In this document: positions 7,845 to 15,127 of the stretch, piece by piece
Layout: each line of letters opens with the position of its first letter
How positions within the stretch are numbered: position 1 is the stretch's first letter
DNA from: Actinomycetota bacterium
Lineage (GTDB): Bacteria > Actinomycetota > Humimicrobiia > Humimicrobiales > Humimicrobiaceae
Reading direction: 5' to 3'
Assembly (NCBI GenBank): GCA_016932375.1
Contig: JAFGDA010000038.1
Coordinates: forward strand, 1-19,398
Length of the DNA: 19,398 nt
The notes under the pieces: model-generated
Databases searched by the model: none
Seen by the model: the letters and a program-made list of their open reading frames with translations, nothing else
Told to the model about the DNA's origin: nothing
Program-made: the position numbers and the translations under genes

Positions 7845-8030
7845 AAATCCTTACCTGAAAGTATGGTTATTCCTGTTGCCGCCTGCATGCCATGAATTTT
7901 ATCCTGTTTTTTACAAATATTAACCTGATTTAAATTCCATATTAACATAATTTACACTTTTATGGATAAATCCAGGACCATGATTAATCCGGTTTACAGG
8001 TTTTATATTGACCCGTTATTTCTTACTTAC

Positions 8031-9026
8031 CTACCTTCTCAGGCCATCACTTATAAAGACAGGCAGGTAATCAAGGGGAAGGCCCATAAAAGTTTTTCTC
8101 CACAATCTGTCACAGTTTGAACAGGGCAAAAGGCCATCTATGTCCCTGTTTGATATTTTTTCCCTCAACCGTATCATGCTTTCATTATTGAAAATATCAA
8201 TAAGGGGCCCGTCATAGAAATTGCCCACGGTGAGCCTGCCGCTGAAGTCCTGGGGGCAGGGCATGATATCCCCGTTATAAAGGATAACCATCGAATACCA
8301 TAAAAAAGTGCAGGGTAAATACTTTTTTACGGGTTTTTGGCCTCCATCTGCTGCAATATCGATTGACCCGCTCCAGTTATGCGGTTTGCGGATAATAAAC
8401 CTGTCGGGGGGAGATTCCAAAAATTTCCCTGCAAATTCCTTTTTTTGAAGGGAAAAATCATTCATTTTATACTCTTCATCATATTCCATTACCTGGATAG
8501 AGGTAAATGGCTTCTTTTTGTTTTTTTGCTTCTTTAATTTAAGGAAATTTAAAATGTTTTCAAGGGTGGTTTCATAACCTGAATTTACCCTGTTTTTTTC
8601 ATAGGTCTCTTTTGTATATCCATCGAAGGAAAAAGATATAAGGTCAAGGCCCGTAGCCAGTATTTTTTCAGCCATGGACCCGTCAAGCAGGGTGGCATTG
8701 GTATGTATGCTTACCCCTGCGCCTGTTTCTTTTAACATATCTATCATCTCCACAATACGGGGGTGCAGGAGCGGCTCACCCCTGTGGAAAAGGTAAACAT
8801 CTACAGGCCTGCCACTTAAGGCTGATACGATATCCTTAAAAAGCCCCATATCCATATGGCCTTTTTCTTCAGGGGGGATATCCTTATTGGGGCAAAGGCG
8901 GCATTTCAGGTTGCAGTGATTTGTTGTTTCTATCCATATGCGGCTGGGAAAGTAATTGCATATCTTCCTTCTTGCAATATAGTTGATGTATGTATTGAAG
9001 AGGTGGGAAAAATATTTGGTCTTCAC
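8031..9026 (-). CDS. Radical SAM/SPASM-domain protein
   Basis: The protein has 331 residues. The radical SAM cluster motif CxxxCxxC is Cys38, Cys42 and Cys45 ('HCNLKCRLCPN'). The 'GEPLLHP' motif (83-89) binds SAM, and 'SFSFDG' is a typical barrel strand. A SPASM-type C-terminal region has Cys239, Cys257, Cys302 and Cys305 ('CPQDF', 'CSNC'), enough for one auxiliary iron-sulfur cluster. SPASM enzymes modify peptides, and several act on sugars or other small substrates; no precursor-peptide gene is visible nearby. The start is GTG with AGGGA eight bases upstream. It begins four bases after the GT2 stop, so the two are almost certainly cotranscribed. A glycan-modifying or lipid-modifying role is inferred from this coupling only. 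Confidence 0.85.
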   Translation of the reverse strand: MKTKYFSHLFNTYINYIARRKICNYFPSRIWIETTNHCNLKCRLCPNKDIPPEEKGHMDMGLFKDIVSALSGRPVDVYLFHRGEPLLHPRIVEMIDMLKETGAGVSIHTNATLLDGSMAEKILATGLDLISFSFDGYTKETYEKNRVNSGYETTLENILNFLKLKKQKNKKKPFTSIQVMEYDEEYKMNDFSLQKKEFAGKFLESPPDRFIIRKPHNWSGSIDIAADGGQKPVKKYLPCTFLWYSMVILYNGDIMPCPQDFSGRLTVGNFYDGPLIDIFNNESMIRLREKISNRDIDGLLPCSNCDRLWRKTFMGLPLDYLPVFISDGLRR

Positions 9027-9030
9027 CTGT

Positions 9031-10041
9031 TTAGTCCCTGATTTCTCTTATATAATATATGGGCTTTTCCTGTGATTCATGGTAAACCCTTATATTTATC
9101 TCTGCAAGCAGGCCGAACGTAATGAACTGTATGCCTATGAATATAAGGAAGATGGCGATAATAAATAGCGGCCTGTTACCCAGGCTTACCATAAAGAATA
9201 TCCTCATAACCAGAAGATACAGGGTAAGGATTGTGCCTGCTCCACCCACAATCAGGCCTAAAAGGCCGAATACATGGATCGGCTTTGTCGAAAAACTTAA
9301 GAGGAATTTAAGGGTTATTATATCGAGGAATACCTTGAAAACCCTGTTAAGACCATACTTGGATTTTCCATGTTTGCGGGCATTATGTCCAACGGTTATT
9401 TCCGAGACTTTTACGCCCATCCAGCTTGCAACTGCGGGAATATAACGGTGCATTTCACCATACAGCCTAACATTTTTAATTACATCTTTCCTGTAAGCCT
9501 TCAGGGTGCAACCGAAATCATGTATGTTCACCCCGGTTAATTTTGAGATGAGGCGGTTTGCCATCATTGAAGGGAACCGCCTTGAAAGGAATTTTTCTTT
9601 CCTGTTTTTTCTCCACCCACTTACAATATCATAGCCATTGTTTATCTCATCAACCAGTTTGGGGATATCGGCCGGGTCATTCTGGAGATCGGCATCCAGT
9701 GTTATTATTATTTCGCCCCTGCTGTAATCGAATCCGGCGCTTATGGCTGCAGTCTGCCCGAAATTGCGCCTGAATTTGATAAGCCTGTATCTTGAATCAT
9801 TGTCGTGCACTTTTAAAAGTTCGCCATAGCTGTCATCCGTACTGCCATCATCAACGAGTATAACTTCATAACTGTAATTAATTTTTTTTAAGGTACTGTC
9901 CAGTTTTTCATATAGCGGTGCTATGTTTTTTTCTTCATTGTAGACTGGTATTATTATTGATATAAAAGGTTGTTTGTCGTCTGTGCCGCGGGCCATATTT
10001 CCCGTATTTTCGGTCTCTTTTACCATCTTGTCAATTTTCAT
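9031..10041 (-). CDS. GT2 polyprenyl-phosphate glycosyltransferase (CsbB/GtrB/ArnC-like)
   Basis: The protein has 336 residues. Residues 27-245 form a GT-A fold: 'ISIIIPVYNEEKNI' (27-40), 'ILVDDGSTDDS' (61-71), metal-binding DxD in 'LDADLQ' (115-120), and 'DFGCTLKAYR' (175-184). Two C-terminal membrane helices (about 254-282 and 291-315) are typical of enzymes that move a sugar from a nucleotide onto undecaprenyl or dolichyl phosphate at the inner membrane face. It is transcribed divergently from the YfhO-family gene, and CsbB/YfhO partners act together in Gram-positive surface glycosylation. A GGA six bases before the ATG is a weak SD, so the first 25 polar residues may be partly untranslated. 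The radical SAM gene follows at once. Sugar identity cannot be read. Confidence 0.9.
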   Translation of the reverse strand: MKIDKMVKETENTGNMARGTDDKQPFISIIIPVYNEEKNIAPLYEKLDSTLKKINYSYEVILVDDGSTDDSYGELLKVHDNDSRYRLIKFRRNFGQTAAISAGFDYSRGEIIITLDADLQNDPADIPKLVDEINNGYDIVSGWRKNRKEKFLSRRFPSMMANRLISKLTGVNIHDFGCTLKAYRKDVIKNVRLYGEMHRYIPAVASWMGVKVSEITVGHNARKHGKSKYGLNRVFKVFLDIITLKFLLSFSTKPIHVFGLLGLIVGGAGTILTLYLLVMRIFFMVSLGNRPLFIIAIFLIFIGIQFITFGLLAEINIRVYHESQEKPIYYIREIRD

Positions 10042-10061
10042 TTTAATCCATATATAGTATT

Positions 10062-10089
10062 ATTATACTCAATTTTCGCAAAGTGGAAA
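10062..10089 (-). promoter_or_regulatory. Candidate promoter of the GT2-radical SAM operon
   Basis: On the minus strand TTTCCA (10089-10084) is followed, after 16 bases, by a perfect TATAAT (10067-10062). The ATG lies about 20 bases further on. The -35 box matches at only four of six positions. Confidence 0.4.
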
Positions 10090-10151
10090 TTTTTTGCAAG
10101 TGTAGCATTATAAGTACCGTTTGTCTATTTTAATAATTTTTTTATCATCAT

Positions 10152-10165
10152 GGGAGTTTTTATTG
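10152..10165 (+). promoter_or_regulatory. SD and TTG start of the YfhO-family gene
   Basis: GGGAG at 10152-10156 stands six bases before TTG 10163-10165. The frame also opens at TTG 10121, but that codon has no SD upstream and would add only 14 residues. I therefore favour 10163. Confidence 0.6.
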
Positions 10166-13150
10166 ATTAACTGGTTTAATAATGGAAATGGGTCAATAGA
10201 TTCCCGGATTTCCAGAAAAGCGCTGGCAAAAGAATACATTATCGTATCACTCATCCTCATAATCCTTGTTGTGTCCTTTTTGTGGCAGGTATTCTTTGCC
10301 GGAAAGGTTCTTCTTCCTGCTGATATGGTCAATACATCGGTCTATCCCTGGCTTATGGCAGAAGGGAACTCATATGTCCCGGGATCAGCAGTTCATAACG
10401 GGGGTTTATCGGATCCCATATTTATATATTACCCGATGAAATATTTTTTAAAGTCGGGTCTCGACAAAGGAACGGTCCCGCTCTGGAATTCAAATGCTTT
10501 CTGCGGCTACCCTTACTTAAGCAAGATAGTAAGCGACCTTTTCAATCCGCTGGATTTCCTGTTCCTCGTACTTCCGGCAGTCAGGGCATTCGGTTTTTCG
10601 ATAGCGCTCCACCTGTTCCTTGCGGGACTATTTATGTATATGTTTGTCAAATCGCTCAGGATAAACAGGATAGGGGCGTTGTTTGCGGCGATAGTATTCA
10701 TGTTCAATGCAAATACGGTAGTGTGGCTGGAGTTTCCCACCCATCTCAAGGGTGAGTTGTGGATACCCCTTATATTTATGTTTATCATCAAGTACTATGA
10801 TGAAAAGAGGCTTGAATTTTCAATAGCTGCCGGCATTTTTTTAGGCATGCAGATACTTTCCGGTTACAACCAGGCGGTTCAGTTCACGGTAATAGCCATA
10901 GCAATCATTCTTCTTATAAACATAATATATGACATAATCGATAAAAAATATGCAGATATTTTCAGGAAACTGGGTGCCACCATTCTTACGGGTGTTATTG
11001 CGCTGCTTATGGGATTGTGCTTCCTCCTTCCTTTCTACAGGGAATTTATGGACTCCAACCGGGCAGCACAGGAGAGATCCTCGGGAAGTTCCTTAAATTT
11101 CAGGTATCTGTTGACCATGCTTGACCCGGATTTTTTCGGGAATTATACGGCGGGAAGGTTCTGGCTGAGGGGAACGAACTTTATAGAATCTGTAAGATAT
11201 AGTGGAATTGCCACGCTTCTGCTGGCAGCTACAGGCCTGGTCTTTTCGAGAGCCAGAAAGGCATATGCGTTTTTTGCAATACCGGCACTGGCTGTACTGA
11301 TAAATTCGGTCCCATTCGTTTATGAAGTATTCAACCATATAGTGCCTTTCTTCAACAAGTCTGAGGTGTCACGGATATTAATGCTTGTACCACTTTCCCT
11401 TGCCGTGCTTTCGGGATATGGTATGGATTTTTTAAGCAGAAGGTTTAACGGGAGCGGGGCAGGACCAATCCAAAACCAGGCAGGGCAGCAAAATAGCCCC
11501 GGTAGATCAAGTGCCAGTGGACTGCAGGATCGTCCGGTTATCATTTTTACCCTGCTGTTATCAGCAGTCTTTATACTGACAGTTATAATATCCGCTGTTA
11601 AATTTGACACCCATATCGATCTTAAGGGAATAGGCCTCGACCCCCTGATAAGACTTGAGACGTTTGCCTTTATTTTCTTTTTTATCATGACGGCAGCCAG
11701 TACTGTTTTAATATTGGCGGGTATTATCCTGCAAAAATTCAGAAGAATATCCATCCTGCTTTTAATACCCCTGATAGTAGTGGATCTTTTTGCCTTCGGT
11801 ATGGATTTTAATACGACCTCGGAAGAGAGCCAGGTTTTTTTTGAAGCGCCGTCCATAGAATATATAAAACAGGACAGTGAAAACTACCGGGTCCTCGGAA
11901 TCATGGGGGGGACCCTGAACCCAAATTCCGCCTGGATATTCGATCTCCAGGATACCGGGGGTTATGATCCTGTCATCCCTATGGATTACGCCTCTTTCTG
12001 GACGAAATTTCATGGCGGGGACCGGGTCCGTCCAAACGGGAAGGTCGGTACGGATAATATGAACGCCAACTTCCTGAATCTTACAAATACCAAATATATA
12101 ATGAGCTACGGTTTTATTGACAGCAGGGGATACTTTGTGGACAACCTTGAAGCAATGAAGAACCAGGAGGATTCGGGGGAAATCAGGGCCGTGACATGGA
12201 ATTTTATGGAGTATATTATTCCGGTCATCGAGGTCCCTCCAGATTCAAGGATGGAGTTTGATTATCATATTGGAAAGGGTGAGGAGCTGGTTTTTTATAT
12301 ATCGACAAATCCCGGAACATGGAATAGTGGCGAAGGTAATGGGGTAACCTACAGGGTGTTCATAGAAGAAGAGGGTAAGGCTGACCTGATATATGAAAAA
12401 CCAGTTAACCCTGTGGGCAATGAAGAGGACAGAAGATGGTATTTTGAAATGATAGACCTTTCCGGGTATGAAGAAAGGGATGTGAGCATAGTTTTTGAGA
12501 CTGACAGTAACTCTGATGTACAGAATGATAAACCTGGCTGGGGGAACCCCAGGATCCTGCAGGCAAACAGTTTTGGGCTTACGGAAATTGTGCTTCTTTA
12601 TAACATTGAGGTCAAAGTATACAGGAATTACCTGAACCTGCCCCGTGCCTTCCTAACACATAATAGCAGTATTTTTAAGGATAACGAAGAAATAATTACC
12701 ATCCTTACAGAGAATGACAATCTTGACCTGATGGAAACCGTATTCCTCGAAGAAAAGCCCGGCATGCCTGTAAGGGATATTGCCGGTGACAGGGAAGGAT
12801 ATGGCAGGGATTCGGTTGAGGTATTGGAATATGGAAATAATTATGTGAAAATAAAGTCCTTTTCGGAAATTGAAAGCTACCTTGTTCTCCTGGACCGTTA
12901 TCATGAAGACTGGCAGGTGTATATTGATGGAAAGAAAGGCAGTATTATCAGGGCCGATTACCTTTTCAGGGCAGTTTATCTTGACAGGGGAGAGCATATC
13001 ATTGAGTTCAGGTATGAACCTGGATGGTTCATACTGGGTGTAGTTGTTTCCGTTTCCGTTTTTATCATAAGCATAATTGCGGTAATACTGCTGATGTCTA
13101 TAAGAAAAAGGAAGAGGAGAAAGGGAATAATTCTACCTGAAAGTGATTAA
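10163..13150 (+). CDS. YfhO-family polytopic membrane protein, probable GT-C-type glycosyltransferase
   Basis: Read from TTG 10163 this is 995 residues. The first helix (about 27-47) is followed by a large outer loop with Asp54 ('LPADMV'), Asp84 in 'SDPIFIYYP' and 'PLWNSNAFCGYP', the GT-C-like loop typical of YfhO proteins. About ten further helices reach residue 550. The C-terminal soluble part (to about 955) shows the family marks 'NLTNTKYIM', 'LPRAFLTH' and 'HEDWQVYIDG', and 'RAVYLDRGEHIIEFRYEPG' leads into the final helix. A hydrophilic Gly/Ser/Gln-rich insert (about 427-455) sits between two helices. Characterised YfhO/GtlB proteins transfer a sugar from a polyprenyl phosphate to lipoteichoic acid outside the cell. 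The divergent GT2 neighbour is the expected donor-making partner. The acceptor here is unknown. Confidence 0.87.
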   Translation: MINWFNNGNGSIDSRISRKALAKEYIIVSLILIILVVSFLWQVFFAGKVLLPADMVNTSVYPWLMAEGNSYVPGSAVHNGGLSDPIFIYYPMKYFLKSGLDKGTVPLWNSNAFCGYPYLSKIVSDLFNPLDFLFLVLPAVRAFGFSIALHLFLAGLFMYMFVKSLRINRIGALFAAIVFMFNANTVVWLEFPTHLKGELWIPLIFMFIIKYYDEKRLEFSIAAGIFLGMQILSGYNQAVQFTVIAIAIILLINIIYDIIDKKYADIFRKLGATILTGVIALLMGLCFLLPFYREFMDSNRAAQERSSGSSLNFRYLLTMLDPDFFGNYTAGRFWLRGTNFIESVRYSGIATLLLAATGLVFSRARKAYAFFAIPALAVLINSVPFVYEVFNHIVPFFNKSEVSRILMLVPLSLAVLSGYGMDFLSRRFNGSGAGPIQNQAGQQNSPGRSSASGLQDRPVIIFTLLLSAVFILTVIISAVKFDTHIDLKGIGLDPLIRLETFAFIFFFIMTAASTVLILAGIILQKFRRISILLLIPLIVVDLFAFGMDFNTTSEESQVFFEAPSIEYIKQDSENYRVLGIMGGTLNPNSAWIFDLQDTGGYDPVIPMDYASFWTKFHGGDRVRPNGKVGTDNMNANFLNLTNTKYIMSYGFIDSRGYFVDNLEAMKNQEDSGEIRAVTWNFMEYIIPVIEVPPDSRMEFDYHIGKGEELVFYISTNPGTWNSGEGNGVTYRVFIEEEGKADLIYEKPVNPVGNEEDRRWYFEMIDLSGYEERDVSIVFETDSNSDVQNDKPGWGNPRILQANSFGLTEIVLLYNIEVKVYRNYLNLPRAFLTHNSSIFKDNEEIITILTENDNLDLMETVFLEEKPGMPVRDIAGDREGYGRDSVEVLEYGNNYVKIKSFSEIESYLVLLDRYHEDWQVYIDGKKGSIIRADYLFRAVYLDRGEHIIEFRYEPGWFILGVVVSVSVFIISIIAVILLMSIRKRKRRKGIILPESD

Positions 13151-13179
13151 ATTTTTAATTGTTTTAAAATTATAACCTG

Positions 13180-13201
13180 TTTTAGGCATATGGTCCTAAA
13201 A
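13180..13201. repeat. Short inverted repeat after the YfhO gene
   Basis: TTTTAGG (13180-13186) and CCTAAAA (13195-13201) are perfect complements around an 8-base loop, 30 bases after the YfhO stop. The stem is AT-rich and has no long T-run after it, so it would be a weak terminator at best; it could also be a protein-binding site. Confidence 0.3.
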
Positions 13202-13256
13202 GCATTTAAGGTTCAGGGAAATTTATGCAATAACCAGGATTGAAGCATGGCAGGGG

Positions 13257-13284
13257 TTGCCGGGGCTATACAAAATTATATAAG
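13257..13284 (+). promoter_or_regulatory. Candidate promoter of the second GT-C-like gene
   Basis: TTGCCG (13257-13262) is followed, after 16 bases, by TATAAG (13279-13284). The ATG is at 13306. The intervening bases are almost all A or T with no SD, so a short unstructured leader or near-leaderless start is implied. Confidence 0.3.
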
Positions 13285-13305
13285 ATTATATAAATAAATA
13301 TAAAT

Positions 13306-14841
13306 ATGGCAAAAACTATTAGAGACAGGTTCAGGGATTTCTATCTTTCCTGGTATCCGCAGGAAATAAGGTATGATGTGGACCAGAGAAACAGGGCAAA
13401 CCGCATCATTCTTTTGGGTCTTCTCCTGAGGCTTGCCTTCATGCCTTTTACTGCCCACAATGATTTCCTTTCTGAACATATAAGGGTGTTCCAGATAGCA
13501 GACGGCTCGAATCTTTTCCCGGGCATATTCCAGATAATCACCCATTATATTGATGCGTTCTTCATGAAACTGTTTTATTTCCTGGTCCCCGGTATCGGGG
13601 AAGTATTTGCGCCTGAACCGGGTGGTGTCACGACGGCAGGGATAGAGCGCTTTATGGAATTCTGTGCCAATGATTATATTTTCAGGATTATTTTCCTTTT
13701 TAAGCTTCCGTACCTGATCATGGAGTTTATAACAATCTCACTGTTATTTAAGGTGGGGTCCGGCAAAAGGGACATCTTTCCGGGACTTAAGTTCCTGATG
13801 TTTAATCCGCTTATCATTTATGCCGTATATATATTCGGAAGGTTTGAGATTTATGCTGTTTTTTTCATGGTATTGAGCCTCTTGTTTTTAAGGAAAGACA
13901 GGACCTGGCTTTCAGGGATATTTTTCGGCCTTGCAATAATAACGCGGGCATATCCCTTATTCATACTTCCGCTTATAGTAATACTGATGCCGGGAAATAT
14001 AAGGAAAAAGGCAATTTATACTGTTTTCTCATCCATCCCGCTTGCAGTTGTCCTTACCGCTTTCAAGATATATAACATGGTAAAGGAGCGTCTTGGGGAA
14101 AACATATATGTCCTGTCCGGGGTATTTTCAAGGGAAAGCAGCTTCCTTGTCTTCATACTGGATTCCGAAATCCAGCTCGGGGAGTACAAAATACAGGTTT
14201 TTACAACCCTTTATGTGCTGATAATAATCATGGCATTATATACACGCAGAAGGCTAATTGATGCATCATCTGCAAACCAGGATGCAGGGATAGGAGAGCG
14301 GAGAGATATTTTAGGGAGCCATAATAACATATCCGGCGGTCAATATAATATGCCAGATAATAACAGGGAGGTTGTTTTAGCGGGCGGGGATCATATATCC
14401 GGAGGTCCGGATGAATCATGGGACAGGTTTATGTCTGCATCTCCGTATTTTATAGTTATATTTTTCATGGTTTTTTATTTTTCCATAAATTACAGTGCGC
14501 ACTGGTTAAGCTGGTTTGTCCCGTTCGGGGCACTTCTTATAAATAAAAAAAGCAGGTATTGCCTGCCCTTTTATATCCTTATTGCGTGCTGGTTCCTATA
14601 CTGGGTATTCAATACTGATATAGGGGTATTTACCCCATACCTTCTTTCTCCCATGGGAGAATACTATTTCCATAATATTGCCCAGGACATAGGTATAAGG
14701 ATGCTTACGTTTTCTGCCGGAGGTTATTTTGACCTGGAAGTACTTATAAATATTTTCAGGGCTTTTTTCAGCGCAACCATAATATGGATACTGGCCATGA
14801 TCTGCCTGGACCTCAGGAATGATTTTAAAAAAGATATTTGA
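13306..14841 (+). CDS. Polytopic membrane protein, probable GT-C glycosyltransferase
   Basis: The protein has 511 residues and about nine to eleven hydrophobic segments. After the first helix comes 'MPFTAHNDFLSEHIRVF' (46-62): an Asp close to the outer end of helix 1, as in GT-C enzymes of the mannosyltransferase/GT87 kind. 'FNPLIIYAVYIFGRFEIYAV' and 'GLAIITRAYPLFILPL' also resemble that group, in which the sugar donor is a polyprenyl phosphate. Residues about 314-376 are a hydrophilic Asn/Gly-rich insert between helices. No cytoplasmic domain is present. There is no SD. It lies 155 bases after the YfhO gene on the same strand and 13 bases before the small membrane gene. Specific family assignment is tentative; the membrane topology is clear. 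Confidence 0.72.
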   Translation: MAKTIRDRFRDFYLSWYPQEIRYDVDQRNRANRIILLGLLLRLAFMPFTAHNDFLSEHIRVFQIADGSNLFPGIFQIITHYIDAFFMKLFYFLVPGIGEVFAPEPGGVTTAGIERFMEFCANDYIFRIIFLFKLPYLIMEFITISLLFKVGSGKRDIFPGLKFLMFNPLIIYAVYIFGRFEIYAVFFMVLSLLFLRKDRTWLSGIFFGLAIITRAYPLFILPLIVILMPGNIRKKAIYTVFSSIPLAVVLTAFKIYNMVKERLGENIYVLSGVFSRESSFLVFILDSEIQLGEYKIQVFTTLYVLIIIMALYTRRRLIDASSANQDAGIGERRDILGSHNNISGGQYNMPDNNREVVLAGGDHISGGPDESWDRFMSASPYFIVIFFMVFYFSINYSAHWLSWFVPFGALLINKKSRYCLPFYILIACWFLYWVFNTDIGVFTPYLLSPMGEYYFHNIAQDIGIRMLTFSAGGYFDLEVLINIFRAFFSATIIWILAMICLDLRNDFKKDI

Positions 14842-14854
14842 ATGATTTATTAAG

Positions 14855-15127
14855 ATGGAACATTTAAAAGAGATAATATCCCGGCCGCCTTTCGGCCCTT
14901 TCCTGCTTAAGGTATCGGGAGATTTCCTGTTTTCAAGCTTCTACATACTTATAGTGGGACTGGTTATAATTGGAATAGTAAACCTGGGTCTTATAATAAG
15001 GCATAAAGAAGGGACTATCCCTGCCGGCCGTCCTTCCCGCATATGGGTCGTTAACCTGGTCCTGTCCTGTGCGCTGGTCCTGCTGGCAGCTGGCATCAAT
15101 ATATTGTTTTACCTTGTGCGCAATTAG
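14855..15127 (+). CDS. Small two-helix membrane protein of unknown function
   Basis: The protein has 90 residues and two clear membrane helices (about 25-48 and 64-88). They are joined by a basic loop with 'RHKEGTIPAGRPSR', which by the positive-inside rule would be cytoplasmic. I do not recognise a family; it is too short and has too few helices for a GtrA flippase. It begins 13 bases after the GT-C-like gene, without a clear SD, suggesting translational coupling. Its stop overlaps that of the convergent formate dehydrogenase gene by four bases. An accessory subunit of the upstream glycosyltransferase is possible. Confidence 0.65.
   Translation: MEHLKEIISRPPFGPFLLKVSGDFLFSSFYILIVGLVIIGIVNLGLIIRHKEGTIPAGRPSRIWVVNLVLSCALVLLAAGINILFYLVRN

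Noticed and set aside
11320..11856. A 178-codon minus-strand frame inside the YfhO gene
   Set aside because: It is antisense to conserved membrane segments, with a low-complexity translation and no recognisable motif.
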